A stretch of DNA of 64,000 nucleotides from Anaerolineae bacterium (GCA_022823165.1 JAJDXR010000007.1:50597-114596), one strand, 5' to 3'. Positions 8,285 to 17,124 are shown, counted from the stretch's first letter. Notes: generated by a model not told the origin, from the letters alone. Translations and numbers: made by a program.

Positions 8285-9538
8285 TTGAGATTCGTGAGAT
8301 TCGAGCATTGGGCTTTTGACCGCCGCTTTCTGACCATACTCTTAATCGTATTCGTGCAGATGATCGGCGCATCAATGGTGAATCCCATCCTGCCGCTCTA
8401 CGCGCAAAGCGAATTCAGTCTGTCACCGGAGGTGATCACGCTGCTGCTGACCGCCTTCTTCGCGGCGCAATTCGTGGCGGGACCCTTTATTGGCCGATTG
8501 TCCGACCGGCGCGGTCGTTTGCCCGTGCTGCTCTTGAGCCAGGCGGGCACGGTCATCGCATTCTTGATGATCGGGTTCGCGCAATCGGCGGCGCTGCTAT
8601 TCGCCGCGCGCGTATTGGATGGCGTGACCGGCGGCAACATCATTGTGGCGCAGGCTTATGTGACGGATATTATGCCGGAGGGCAAACGAACGCAGGCATT
8701 GGGCTACGTGATGGCGGCCTTTGGCATGGGCTTCATCGTGGGTCCCGGCATAGGCGGTTTATTAGCCAGCCAGTTTGGACCGCATATCCCCTTCCTGTTT
8801 GCGGCGGGGGCGGCTTTCGCGACAGTCGTGCTGACCCGGCTTACGTTAGAAGAGACTTTGAGCAAGGGCGAACAGGCGCGCAACCGCGACAGCAAACGCG
8901 CGCGCATGAATCCGGCTCTGTTGGCGCGGAATGTGCCGCTGCTGGCGGTGTTGAGCGTCACTTTCGTCAGCAGCTTTGCTTTCGGCTTGCTGATTGGCGC
9001 TTTCGCCCTATTCGCCGAAAAAGTGCTCTTCGCCGGTTACGACTTTGCCGCGGTCAGCCTGGGCGTCGGCTTGCTGCTGATGGTCGTCGGCGTCGGCCAG
9101 CTCATCACCCAGATTGTACTTTTGCCGGTGGTGCTGCGGCGTTTCAGCGACCCGTTGATTGTGCTGCTGGGCGCCGGCTCCCGCGCCATCGCCATGTTCC
9201 TGCTGGCTGTCGCTACGGAACCTGCTCTCGGCGCCGCCAGCATGATCTGCTTTTCCATCGGCAGCGGCTTGCTCATGCCGCCCTTGCTATCGCTAGCGAC
9301 TAAGACCGTGGCCACGGCGCTGCGCGGTCGTGTACTGGGCATCGAGCAATCAGTATCAAGCCTGGGCGTGATCCTCTCGACGGCGGTTTCCGGCTCATTA
9401 TTCGCGCTGGATCCGACCGCGCCCAACTGGCTGGGCGGCCTCTTGTATTGCGCGGCGCTGCTGCCGGCTGTCTTTTTGTGGCAGTGGGCGCGCAGCAATC
9501 CGGGAGAGAAGGGCGTGGGATGGGCGGTTTCGGCATAA
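8285..9538 (+). CDS. MFS transporter, DHA1/TetA-like drug exporter family
   Basis: A 417-residue membrane protein with about 12 hydrophobic segments. The loop between TM2 and TM3 carries GRLSDRRGRLPVLLLS, the classic MFS motif A. GFIVGPGIGGLLA resembles the antiporter motif C of TM5, which points to a proton-coupled exporter of the TetA/Bmr kind. Substrate unknown. It begins at a TTG (LRFVRFEHW) with a modest GAGG upstream. Transcription ends at a strong hairpin right after the stop codon that also serves the opposing tRNA-Pro. The roughly 270 bp before the gene (8014-8284) contains no feature that I can support. Confidence 0.85.
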   Translation: MRFVRFEHWAFDRRFLTILLIVFVQMIGASMVNPILPLYAQSEFSLSPEVITLLLTAFFAAQFVAGPFIGRLSDRRGRLPVLLLSQAGTVIAFLMIGFAQSAALLFAARVLDGVTGGNIIVAQAYVTDIMPEGKRTQALGYVMAAFGMGFIVGPGIGGLLASQFGPHIPFLFAAGAAFATVVLTRLTLEETLSKGEQARNRDSKRARMNPALLARNVPLLAVLSVTFVSSFAFGLLIGAFALFAEKVLFAGYDFAAVSLGVGLLLMVVGVGQLITQIVLLPVVLRRFSDPLIVLLGAGSRAIAMFLLAVATEPALGAASMICFSIGSGLLMPPLLSLATKTVATALRGRVLGIEQSVSSLGVILSTAVSGSLFALDPTAPNWLGGLLYCAALLPAVFLWQWARSNPGEKGVGWAVSA

Positions 9539-9539
9539 G

Positions 9540-9570
9540 AAAAACTGCCACGCTTTCCGTGACAGTTTTT
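9540..9570. terminator. Bidirectional terminator between MFS gene and tRNA-Pro
   Basis: AAAAACTG-c-CACG / ctttc / CGTG-a-CAGTTTTT forms a 12-bp stem with one mismatch. The outer A/T tracts act as the U-run on either strand. It lies 2 nt after the MFS stop codon and about 10 nt past the 3' end of the leftward tRNA gene. Confidence 0.85.
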
Positions 9571-9579
9571 TCTGGACAG

Positions 9580-9653
9580 TCGGGGCGGCGGGATTTGAAC
9601 CCACGACCTCACCGACCCGAACGGTGCGCGCTACCGGGCTGCGCCACGCCCCG
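9580..9653 (-). tRNA. tRNA-Pro (anticodon CGG)
   Basis: A 74-nt cloverleaf on the minus strand. Acceptor stem CGGGGCG pairs with CGCCCCG, with discriminator A. The D arm contains GCAGCCCGGTAGCGC. The anticodon stem is CACCG/CGGTG with loop TTCGGGT, giving anticodon CGG. The T arm contains the standard GGTTCAAATCC. The 3' CCA is not encoded (the genome continues CTG) and must be added by the nucleotidyltransferase. Confidence 0.95.
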
Positions 9654-9667
9654 ACAAAATCGCCAGT

Positions 9668-9696
9668 AGTGTAGCCAATGGAGCTGCGGCTTACAA
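9668..9696 (-). promoter_or_regulatory. tRNA-Pro promoter
   Basis: On the minus strand TTGTAA (9696-9691), a 17-nt spacer and TACACT (9673-9668) place the start near 9661, leaving a pre-tRNA leader of about 8 nt for RNase P to remove. Confidence 0.6.
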
Positions 9697-9705
9697 GGTC
9701 AAAAA

Positions 9706-10347
9706 ATGTCTGAAGACAATCCGCGAACCCTGACGGATCGGCTGCGAAGCCTGGCGCTAGCACCTCTGAACCGCTGCGGCGGCGCGCTGGCTCAGCTCGG
9801 CGTTCACCCGGACTGGGTGACGGTGGCTGGTTTGGCGCTGGCGGCTGTGTCGGCGCTGAGCCTGGCGCGCGGCGAGCTGCTGGCTGGCGGGCTTATCTTG
9901 CTGATCAGCTTGCCGCTGGATGCGCTGGACGGCGCCGTGGCGCGGGCCATGGGGCGGCCCGGCGCATTTGGCATGGTGCTGGATTCGACGCTGGATCGCT
10001 ATGCTGACGGTTTAATTCTTGGCGCTTTAAGCTATTATTTTGCGGTGCAGGGGCGTTTGGATATGCTGGCGCTGGCGCTGGCGGCGCTGGTGGGCAGCTA
10101 TCTGGTGAGTTATGTGCGCGCTCGCGCAGACGACGCCAGGGTCGGCGTAGGCGTAACAGTCGGCTTGTTCACGCGGCTGGAGCGCGTGACAGTCATCTTG
10201 CTGATGACGATCGGCAGCGGCTTGCTGGGGTCGACAGCGCCTTTGGAAATCGGCGCGCTGATATTGGCGCTGGGCACAAACATCACAGCGCTGCAGCGTT
10301 TAAGGCATGTGTATTTGACTTTGAAGAACCGAGAAGAACCGAGGTGA
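9706..10347 (+). CDS. CDP-alcohol phosphatidyltransferase
   Basis: A 213-residue membrane enzyme carrying the full signature of the family, D-G-x2-A-R-x8-G-x3-D-x3-D, seen as LDGAVARAMGRPGAFGMVLD followed by STLD. It joins a CDP-linked lipid and an alcohol (glycerol phosphate, inositol phosphate or similar) to make a phospholipid. The polar acceptor cannot be told from sequence. About six hydrophobic helices are visible. The ATG has AAGG 7 nt upstream. Four bases separate it from lgt, so the two membrane-lipid genes form an operon. Confidence 0.88.
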   Translation: MSEDNPRTLTDRLRSLALAPLNRCGGALAQLGVHPDWVTVAGLALAAVSALSLARGELLAGGLILLISLPLDALDGAVARAMGRPGAFGMVLDSTLDRYADGLILGALSYYFAVQGRLDMLALALAALVGSYLVSYVRARADDARVGVGVTVGLFTRLERVTVILLMTIGSGLLGSTAPLEIGALILALGTNITALQRLRHVYLTLKNREEPR

Positions 10348-10351
10348 GTAA

Positions 10352-11431
10352 ATGGAATTCGAACAAGCCCATCTTGTAATCGGCAATCTGCAAATACGCT
10401 ATTACGGCATCATCATTGTGATCGCCTTGCTGGCCGGGGCTTATGTCGCCTCGCTGCTGGCCAGCCGCAGCGGTCGCGACAGCGATCATATTTGGGGTGG
10501 CTTGACCTGGGCGATTGTGCCGGGCATCGTTGGCGCGCGTCTGTGGTTTGTCTTGTTCCCGCCTGTGTCGCTGGTTCAGGGTTGCGGCATTGAGGGCGAG
10601 GTCTGCCAGAATACCGCCTGGTTTTTCGAGAATTTCTTTAATACCGAGAATGGCGCCATCGCCATCTGGAGCGGGGGCTTGAGCATATTCGGCGCGATTA
10701 TCGGCGGCGCGCTGGGCGTGTATCTCTATCTCAGCGCCTGGCACAACCGCATCATCGGCCTGCTGACTACCATCCTGACGCCGGTGTTGTTCCTGGCGCA
10801 GTGGCTGGAGTGGCTGGTAAAGACGGCCGCGCGGCGGGTCAGCGGCAAAGAGGCGGAAGCTTTTCGCTATCGGCGGCCCGCCAGCGCCTTCCCGGATGAA
10901 GGCATGCGGCTGTCGCCCTGGATGGACATAGCCGGCGTGTCGATCCCGCTGGGGCAGGCGATTGGCCGTTTCGCCAACTACGTGAATCAGGAGCTTTATG
11001 GCGCGCCGACCAATTTGCCTTGGGGCATTCAAATCCCGCGTGAGGCGCGCGTGGCGCCTTACGAGAGTTTGATCGAATATCCGCTTGACACGCTCTTCCA
11101 TCCAATCTGGGCTTACGAGGCGCTATGGAGCCTGGTGGCGTTTTACGTCCTGTGGCGGATTTATCATCAGTATCGCGATCGCCTGCTCAGCGGCGATATT
11201 CTGCTCTTGTACGTGGCGCAGTACTCCTTCGGCCGCTTTCTGCTGGAATTCTCGCGCGTTGAGATCGCGGTGATTGGCCAGTCCGGAATTAATAGCTCGC
11301 AGACGATCACATTGATCGCTTTTGTGATCGCGGCAGGTTTGCTGCTGCAGCGCCATCGCGGCGGTGGTTTCAGCGCGGCCAAGGCCGCTGACGAGCGGGC
11401 TGAAGCGGCGGAGACATCTACGGCGGCCTAA
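10352..11431 (+). CDS. lgt: Prolipoprotein diacylglyceryl transferase
   Basis: A 359-residue polytopic membrane enzyme that moves diacylglycerol from phosphatidylglycerol to the lipobox cysteine of prolipoproteins. The family signature is present as GQAIGRFANYVNQELYG, with upstream IVGARLWFVLF and the C-terminal YSFGRFLLEFSR. An insertion of roughly 60 residues between the GGALGVYL helix and the signature makes it longer than the usual 260-300 residues. The alanine/glutamate-rich tail is non-conserved. It fits with lspA at 33937 and with the lipobox proteins at 53916 and 59957. It follows the phosphatidyltransferase gene after 4 nt. Confidence 0.95.
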   Translation: MEFEQAHLVIGNLQIRYYGIIIVIALLAGAYVASLLASRSGRDSDHIWGGLTWAIVPGIVGARLWFVLFPPVSLVQGCGIEGEVCQNTAWFFENFFNTENGAIAIWSGGLSIFGAIIGGALGVYLYLSAWHNRIIGLLTTILTPVLFLAQWLEWLVKTAARRVSGKEAEAFRYRRPASAFPDEGMRLSPWMDIAGVSIPLGQAIGRFANYVNQELYGAPTNLPWGIQIPREARVAPYESLIEYPLDTLFHPIWAYEALWSLVAFYVLWRIYHQYRDRLLSGDILLLYVAQYSFGRFLLEFSRVEIAVIGQSGINSSQTITLIAFVIAAGLLLQRHRGGGFSAAKAADERAEAAETSTAA

Positions 11432-11629
11432 CTCGTATTGCCGCCAACAGGCGCCGTCTGTCAGAATGGGCAGGGGAGCAGGCGCCGGTTGCAGCCGCGC
11501 CATCGCGCTGACATTCACTACATTGTTTTGGATTTCGCTGTAATATGGTATCGTCTTTATGATGAATCTGGCGATTCTGGTACGCTGAACCGGGTTTAGG
11601 CTGTCGCTTGGCAGATCAAGGGCGAAAGT

Positions 11630-12388
11630 ATGGCGCGCGTCATCATTCTGGGTACCGCCGGGGCAGTCAACAACGCCGAGCATGATTACACGCATTTTCT
11701 GCTGATTGGCGAAAAAGACGGGCCCGTCCTGGTGGACGCCGGCTCAAACCCGCTGGACAAGATCAAGCGCCTGGGCATCGACGGCGACCAGCTGCAAGAC
11801 ATCATCCTGACGCATTTCCACTCGGATCATGTGGCTGGCGTACCCAATATGCTGATGCATTTGTGGCAGATGGGGCGCAAAGCGCCGCTGCGCTTCTATG
11901 GCATTCCCCACTGCATCAATCGCGTCGAAGAGACTATGGAAATGTACGGCTGGGAATATTGGCCCAATTTCTTCCCGGTGTCGTTTTCACGCCTTGGCTT
12001 GCATGACAATACCTTGCTCTTTGAGAACCAGGACTTTGCCATACGATCTTTTCCGGTCGTTCACTTCATCCCGACCATTGGCATGCGCATTACCAACAAG
12101 CATAACGGCAAGGTGCTGGCTTACAGTTGCGATACTGAACCTTGCGCGAACGCGCTGAAAATCGGGCGGGACGCCGATATTTTCATCCACGAAGCGGGCG
12201 GACCGCCCCCGGGGCACAGCACGGCGCGCATGGCCGGTGAAGCGGCGACCGCAGCCGCCGCCAAGGAATTGCGCCTTATCCACTATCAAGTGTGGAACCA
12301 GGATCCGGACTTGTTGGTGCATGAGGCGTCCGAAACCTATGCCGGACCGGTTCAGCTCTGCCGCGACTTTGACGAGTTTGAGTTTTAG
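11630..12388 (+). CDS. Metallo-beta-lactamase-fold hydrolase (RNase Z-like)
   Basis: A 252-residue protein with the zinc motif LTHFHSDHVAG (HxHxDH), a later metal Asp in YSCDTEP and a C-terminal histidine in LRLIHYQVW. The overall layout resembles the RNase Z / arylsulfatase-like branch of the family, but the segment that binds tRNA is not recognisable, so the substrate stays open. AAGGG lies 7 nt before the ATG. The roughly 200-bp stretch before the gene (11432-11629) holds AT-rich TAATAT/TATGAT candidates for a -10 box but no convincing -35. Confidence 0.8.
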   Translation: MARVIILGTAGAVNNAEHDYTHFLLIGEKDGPVLVDAGSNPLDKIKRLGIDGDQLQDIILTHFHSDHVAGVPNMLMHLWQMGRKAPLRFYGIPHCINRVEETMEMYGWEYWPNFFPVSFSRLGLHDNTLLFENQDFAIRSFPVVHFIPTIGMRITNKHNGKVLAYSCDTEPCANALKIGRDADIFIHEAGGPPPGHSTARMAGEAATAAAAKELRLIHYQVWNQDPDLLVHEASETYAGPVQLCRDFDEFEF

Positions 12389-12396
12389 CCGCCGCC

Positions 12397-13152
12397 ATGC
12401 AGCCACATTGTCCGCGATGCCAAGAGCCGATTAAAGCCGGGCAAATCAACATCCAACGAATGGTCGCCTTGTGCGAGCGCTGCGGCAGCGTCTTTGATAT
12501 CGAAAAACAGCGCCAGAAGAGCAAACGCCGCAAAGCCAGGCGACCGCCAGCGCTGCGCATTTTGGCGGATGAGCCGCTCCATCTCGCTTTCCGTACCAAT
12601 TTCCGCTTGGATAAAAGCGAGAACTTCACGACAAGCTTCATTCTCAGTGGTGTCTTCTCGATGGTTGCCGTGTTGATGGCGGGACTTTACCTGGAGAACG
12701 AAGTGCCGATCGTGTTGCCGCTAGTATTCGCGATCATGGCCTGCGCCGCATTGTATTCGCTGGCGACAATCGTTTATAACCAAACGCATATCCGCGTCGA
12801 TGCGGACTCGATCCGTGTCGCTCGCCGTCCCTTGCCGTCATTGACTCGAGAGCGGCAGCTTGAATTGGACGATGTGGATGCCTTCAGCGCCGATGAAACC
12901 GCCGCCTCCCAGCGCGAAGGCTACGATACCCCGCGCTTCAACGTCTGGGCTCATTATGCCTATGGCGGTCGCAAGCTGGTCAGCGGCGACTTAACCGAAG
13001 ATTACGCCGATTATGTCGCCAGCGCGCTCAACCGAAACCTGGCGCCGGAAGACCATGCCAGCGCTGCGCGGCTGCGCGAAAAGCAGCTCGCTGATGAAAC
13101 GGCGTCGGGCGCGCCGGACAAGGCGGCAAATGAAAGCGAAGGAGCGCGCTAG
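12397..13152 (+). CDS. Zinc-ribbon membrane protein, function unknown
   Basis: A 251-residue protein. The N-terminus has two CxxC pairs (CPRC near residue 5 and CERC near residue 26) that form a zinc ribbon, then a basic stretch (KQRQKSKRRKARR), and two adjacent transmembrane helices around residues 80-125. A hydrophilic C-terminal domain with a low-complexity Ala/Glu/Lys tail follows. I do not recognise a named family. It begins 8 nt after the metallo-hydrolase stop and has no evident Shine-Dalgarno, suggesting coupling. A T7 run follows at 13170-13176. Confidence 0.65.
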   Translation: MQPHCPRCQEPIKAGQINIQRMVALCERCGSVFDIEKQRQKSKRRKARRPPALRILADEPLHLAFRTNFRLDKSENFTTSFILSGVFSMVAVLMAGLYLENEVPIVLPLVFAIMACAALYSLATIVYNQTHIRVDADSIRVARRPLPSLTRERQLELDDVDAFSADETAASQREGYDTPRFNVWAHYAYGGRKLVSGDLTEDYADYVASALNRNLAPEDHASAARLREKQLADETASGAPDKAANESEGAR

Positions 13153-13174
13153 CGCCGCTGAGCTGCGAGTTTTT

Positions 13175-13202
13175 TTGAGCGGCAGGATTAGTGCGTTACA
13201 CT
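13175..13202 (+). promoter_or_regulatory. Promoter of the permuted binding-protein gene
   Basis: TTGAGC (13175-13180), a 16-nt spacer and TACACT (13197-13202) predict a start near 13209 and a 5' UTR of about 60 nt. Confidence 0.5.
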
Positions 13203-13270
13203 AGGATGTGTCCGCCATTCAACAGGCGATATGGTGGGCGACACTATACGTCAAGCTACGGAGGAAACAA

Positions 13271-14953
13271 ATGATTACGCATCGCCGCGCTTTAGCGCTT
13301 CTTATTCCAGTTTTTTTGCTGCTGGGTATGTTGATCGCCCCTGCGGCCGGGCAGGACGAGCTCTTGAGTTTCTCGGCCGCCGATTGTGACTACGGCGGCA
13401 ACCTAAAGTCGGTCGAGGCGCTGGACGCGCTAACCGTACAGATCACGCTTTGCAATACCGACGCGCTCTTTGAGCAAAAGGTCGCCAGCCTCGGCTTGTC
13501 GATTCATCCCTCTGAATACGTAAACGCCACCGGCGGCGAGGGCGACTTGCTGACCCACGCCATCGGCACCGGTCCGCTGAAGTTGGTCAACTGGGACCAG
13601 GGCAACGAGATCGTGTTCGAGCGCAATGACGACTATTGGGGCGAGCCTTCAATTGAGCAGACCGTCATTCTGCGTTGGAATTCGGAAGCGGCTGCCCGCG
13701 CGACCGAGCTGCGCGCCGGCACCATCGATGGCATGAAGTTCGCCAATCCGGATGATATACCGGTATTCCGCGCCGACCCCAACTTCAATCTCATTGATAT
13801 TCCGCCCTTGACCGGCGTCTATGTCGCGATGAGCAATTACTACGCCCCGCTCAATGATGTGCGCGTTCGTCGGGCAATCGCCATGGGCATCGATCGGCAG
13901 CGAATCGTCGACAACTTCTTCCCGCCCGGCTCGCCGCTGACGTCAGACTTTGCGCCGCCGGCGGTCTTCGGCCATGTCGCCGAAGATGGCGTACCCGGCT
14001 TTGACCAGGACGCCGCCAAGGCTTTGCTGGAAGAGGCCGCCGCCGACCTGGGCTTTGAGCTTCCGCTAGATTCCCTGGTGGACACGCGCACCGGCGAAAC
14101 TCGCGCGCTGACGTTGACCTGGCGCGATGTCGTGCGCGGCTACCTGCCCAATCCGGGCATCATCGCCAACGATGTTCAGGCGCAGCTGGCCGAAATCGGT
14201 GTGATTGCTGATGTGCAGGTGGTTGAATCCGGCGCCTTCCTGGCATCGGCCAATGCCGGCAACGAGCCGCTGCATATCCTGGGCTGGCATGCCGACTTCC
14301 CCGACGCCTCCAACTTCTACAGCTGCTGCTTCGGCCCCAACAATACCCAGTTGGGCGAGCCGAATCCGGCGCTGTACGAGCCGCTGGTTTCCGCCTCCCA
14401 AGTGCTCGACTCTGACGAGCGCATGGGCTACTTCAGGCAAGTCGCCAAGGCGATGTCCGAGCATGTGCCCTGGGTGCCCTTTGGTCATGCCGGCGCCGCC
14501 GATGTCTGGCAAGTACGCATGGTTGGCGTACATCCCGGCTTGCTCGACGGCACCGAGGAATTCTCGCGCATTGAAGATCCGGATGATGACAACGTCATCT
14601 ATATGCAGAACGCCGAGCCGATTTCGCTCTATTGCAATGACACCTGGGACGGCGAGACTTTCCGCGCCTGCCATCAGGTGAGCGAAGCCTTGCTCGACTT
14701 CGAGCGCGGCGGCGTGGCTGTGATTCCCGGACTGGCCGAAACCTGGTCGGTATCGGAGGACGGCAAGACCTGGACATTCAACTTGCGCGAGGGCGTACGC
14801 TTCCACGATGGCTCCAGCCTGGACGCCAATGACGTTGTCGTGTCCTGGCAGGCGCCGGCTGATTGCGCCAGCCCGAACCACACCGGCACGGGCCAAGCTT
14901 TCGCTATCTACAAGTCGATCTTCCAGCAATTCATCAACGCCGATCAGTGCTAG
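13271..14953 (+). CDS. ABC transporter solute-binding protein, family 5, circularly permuted
   Basis: A 560-residue secreted protein with a signal peptide (LALLIPVFLLLGMLIAPAAG). In ordinary family 5 proteins (DppA/OppA), the block VPGLAEsW...FHDG...A.DVVfSW comes near the N-terminus, followed by ksVEA.D..TV.i.L, then GTGP.kl..W, then DVRVRrAia.aiDR. Here the mature protein begins directly with LKSVEALDALTVQITL, runs through GTGPLKLVNWDQGN and NDVRVRRAIAMGIDRQRI to the normal C-terminal lobe, and only then (from about residue 441) gives the family N-terminal block: VIPGLAETWSVSEDG, FHDGSSLDANDVVVSW. The segment order is therefore rotated. The ATG at 13271 has GGAGG 6 nt before it. No permease follows on the same strand; two permeases lie convergently just downstream. 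Confidence 0.85.
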   Translation: MITHRRALALLIPVFLLLGMLIAPAAGQDELLSFSAADCDYGGNLKSVEALDALTVQITLCNTDALFEQKVASLGLSIHPSEYVNATGGEGDLLTHAIGTGPLKLVNWDQGNEIVFERNDDYWGEPSIEQTVILRWNSEAAARATELRAGTIDGMKFANPDDIPVFRADPNFNLIDIPPLTGVYVAMSNYYAPLNDVRVRRAIAMGIDRQRIVDNFFPPGSPLTSDFAPPAVFGHVAEDGVPGFDQDAAKALLEEAAADLGFELPLDSLVDTRTGETRALTLTWRDVVRGYLPNPGIIANDVQAQLAEIGVIADVQVVESGAFLASANAGNEPLHILGWHADFPDASNFYSCCFGPNNTQLGEPNPALYEPLVSASQVLDSDERMGYFRQVAKAMSEHVPWVPFGHAGAADVWQVRMVGVHPGLLDGTEEFSRIEDPDDDNVIYMQNAEPISLYCNDTWDGETFRACHQVSEALLDFERGGVAVIPGLAETWSVSEDGKTWTFNLREGVRFHDGSSLDANDVVVSWQAPADCASPNHTGTGQAFAIYKSIFQQFINADQC

Positions 14954-14975
14954 CTCGGCAATTCACAATTCGTAG

Positions 14976-15040
14976 GGGCGAGCCTGGCTCGCCCGCTTCC
15001 AAGAACTAAAACTGTGTAGGGGCGACCTGATGGGTCGCCC
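14976..15040. repeat. Two REP-like palindromes between converging transporter genes
   Basis: GGGCGAGCC-t-GGCTCGCCC (14976-14994) and GGGCGACC-tgatg-GGTCGCCC (15020-15040), each preceded by GTAG. They fill the 120-bp gap between the binding-protein stop and the end of the leftward permease genes, where they could also stop transcription from both sides. Neither is followed by a proper T-run. Confidence 0.8.
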
Positions 15041-15073
15041 TTGCATTTTCGACGCTGGCGTTGGCTGGGGGGC

Positions 15074-16036
15074 TTAGCTGCGATTCAAGCGCGGGTCCAG
15101 CGCGTCGCGCATGCCATCGCCCAGTAGATTGAAGCCGAGCACCGTGATCATGATGGCGATGCCCGGGAAGAAAACCAGGTGCGGCGAGGTAAAGAGGTAA
15201 TTGCGCGACTCGCTGAGAATCTGGCCCCATTCCGGCGTCGGCGGCTGCGCGCCCAGGCCGAGGAAGGACAGCGCCGCCGCGTCCAGTATGGCGGTGCCGA
15301 CGCCGAGCGTTCCTTGCACGATGATGGGCGTGATGGCGTTGGGCAGGATATGAGCCAGCACGATGCGCAGCGGCTTAGCGCCCAGGGCGCGCTCGGCGAC
15401 CACGAATTCCTGCTCTTTGAGCGAGAGTACGCTGGCGCGGGACAAGCGGGCGTACTGCGGGATGAAGGTGATGGTGATGCCGAGCAGGGCATTGGTCAAA
15501 CCAGGGCCGAGAATAGTGACGATGGAGATGGCCAGCAGCAAAGCCGGGAAAGCCAGTACGACATCCATCAGGCGCATGATTATATTGTCCACGCGGCCGC
15601 CCATGAAGCCGGCAGTGATGCCCAGAGCGGTGCCGGCCACGATCGACAGACTGATGGTGATGATGCCGACCGATAGCGAGGTGCGCGTACCAAAAATGAC
15701 CCGGCTGTAAAGATCGCGCGCGTTGAGATCAAGCCCGAGAATATGCTGCGGGTCTTCGCAGCCGAGGATTGGAATGCACGGAGGTTTGCTGGGCAGTCGC
15801 CCGGTTTCGCCCGGTACGCCGATCATGGTTTTGATGGGGTCATGGGTGGCGAAGACCGGCGCGGCGATGGCGATGATGATCAGCGCGCCGATGATAATGG
15901 AGCCGAGCACAGCCGAGGGGCTGTGGCGCAGGTTGCGCAGCGCTTCCAGCCAGAGATTGGCGGAACGATAATTGGCTTCGGGCGCCAGGTCGGCTGGTGA
16001 AATACTGGCCATGAATTTGACTTTCGCGCGCTGCAA
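15074..16036 (-). CDS. ABC transporter permease, DppC/OppC type
   Basis: A 320-residue inner-membrane protein with six predicted helices. The EAA loop that docks the ATPase is present as VVAERALGAKPLRIVLAHIL. The N-terminal OppC_N-like helix is followed by HDPI and HILGLDLNARDLYSR, as usual for DppC. It imports peptides or similar solutes together with the DppB-type gene 11 nt upstream. Start: TTG at 16036 preceded by AGGG; the ATG at 16012 (MASISPADL) is an alternative. The C-terminus MRDALDPRL is the family norm. Confidence 0.88.
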   Translation of the reverse strand: MQRAKVKFMASISPADLAPEANYRSANLWLEALRNLRHSPSAVLGSIIIGALIIIAIAAPVFATHDPIKTMIGVPGETGRLPSKPPCIPILGCEDPQHILGLDLNARDLYSRVIFGTRTSLSVGIITISLSIVAGTALGITAGFMGGRVDNIIMRLMDVVLAFPALLLAISIVTILGPGLTNALLGITITFIPQYARLSRASVLSLKEQEFVVAERALGAKPLRIVLAHILPNAITPIIVQGTLGVGTAILDAAALSFLGLGAQPPTPEWGQILSESRNYLFTSPHLVFFPGIAIMITVLGFNLLGDGMRDALDPRLNRS

Positions 16037-16047
16037 TTCGCGCCCTG

Positions 16048-17124
16048 CTAATTGAAGCGAATGCGCGGATCAAGGTAGCCGTAGAGCATATCGACCACCA
16101 TGTTGATGAGAACAAAACCGGCCGCGATCACGACCGTGAATCCTTGCACGAGCGTGTAATCGCGCGATGTAATGCTATCGACCAGGGTGCGGCCGACGCC
16201 GGTCAGGCTGAAGATGGTCTCGGTCAAGACTGCGCCGCTGATGATGAGCCCGAAGTTCAAGCCGATGACGGTGATGACCGGCAGCATGGCGTTTTTTAGG
16301 GCGTGCTTGCCCACGACGCTGCGTTCACGCAAGCCCTTGGCCCGCGCCGTGCGGACGTAGTCCTGGTTCAAGACCTCCAGGACGCTTGACCGGCTCATGC
16401 GGGCGATGATAGCCAGCGGAATCGTGCCTACCGCCACCGCCGGCAGTATCAAGTGGCGCAGCGCGTCGATCAGCAGTTCGCGGTTAAGCGTGAGCACCGC
16501 GTTTAACGTGTTAATGCGCGAGATGAAGCGCAGGATGCCCAGCGGTTCTTCGCCTTCAGCGACCCAGCCCAGCGCCAGATAAAATGGTTCCGGGTTGGCG
16601 CCCGGCGTCAGCCGTCCCGATGGCGGCAGCGCGAAGGGGGTATCCTTGAGCAGCACGGCGAAGAGGTAGGCCAGCATTAAGCCCAGCCAAAATACCGGCA
16701 TGGAGACGCCGATATTGGCGCCGATCATGGTGCCGACATCGATGGCTGATTTGTGCCGATAGGCGCTCAAGACACCCAGGGGCACACCAACGCTGATGGC
16801 GAAGAGCAGCGCGAAGAAGCCCAGCTCAACCGTGGTCGGCAGCCGATCGACCAGCAGCTCCATCACCGGGCGATGGAAGCGCATCGAATCGCCCAGGTCG
16901 CCTTGCAGAAAATTCCGAATATAGATGACGAGTTGAACCGGCGCGGGCTGATCGAGACCGTTGCGGCGGAAGAAACTCTCGCAGATGTCTTTGGTGGCGC
17001 GTTCGCCGAGCACAGCCAGGCAAGGGTCGCCGGGGATGGCGCGCGCCAATGTGAAGGTGACCACCAGAATGCCAAACAAAACCGGCAAGGAAAAGGTCAG
17101 TCTTCTTATGACGAATTTCAGCAT
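16048..17124 (-). CDS. ABC transporter permease, DppB/OppB type
   Basis: A 358-residue membrane protein. The N-terminus LKFVIRRLTFSLPVLFGI, RAIPGDPC and GLDQPAPVQ are typical DppB. The EAA loop reads VRTARAKGLRERSVVGKHAL, and the tail YGYLDPRIRF is standard. An unusually long periplasmic loop (about residues 175-225) separates TM3 and TM4. AGGA lies 7 nt before the ATG at 17124. It is the first gene of a two-gene permease operon. No OppD/OppF ATPases are nearby, so the energy subunits must come from another locus. Confidence 0.88.
   Translation of the reverse strand: MLKFVIRRLTFSLPVLFGILVVTFTLARAIPGDPCLAVLGERATKDICESFFRRNGLDQPAPVQLVIYIRNFLQGDLGDSMRFHRPVMELLVDRLPTTVELGFFALLFAISVGVPLGVLSAYRHKSAIDVGTMIGANIGVSMPVFWLGLMLAYLFAVLLKDTPFALPPSGRLTPGANPEPFYLALGWVAEGEEPLGILRFISRINTLNAVLTLNRELLIDALRHLILPAVAVGTIPLAIIARMSRSSVLEVLNQDYVRTARAKGLRERSVVGKHALKNAMLPVITVIGLNFGLIISGAVLTETIFSLTGVGRTLVDSITSRDYTLVQGFTVVIAAGFVLINMVVDMLYGYLDPRIRFN

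Noticed and set aside
14066..14929. Leftward 287-codon frame inside the permuted binding-protein gene
   Set aside because: It is wholly antisense to a gene with signal peptide, promoter and family motifs, and has biased composition typical of shadow frames.
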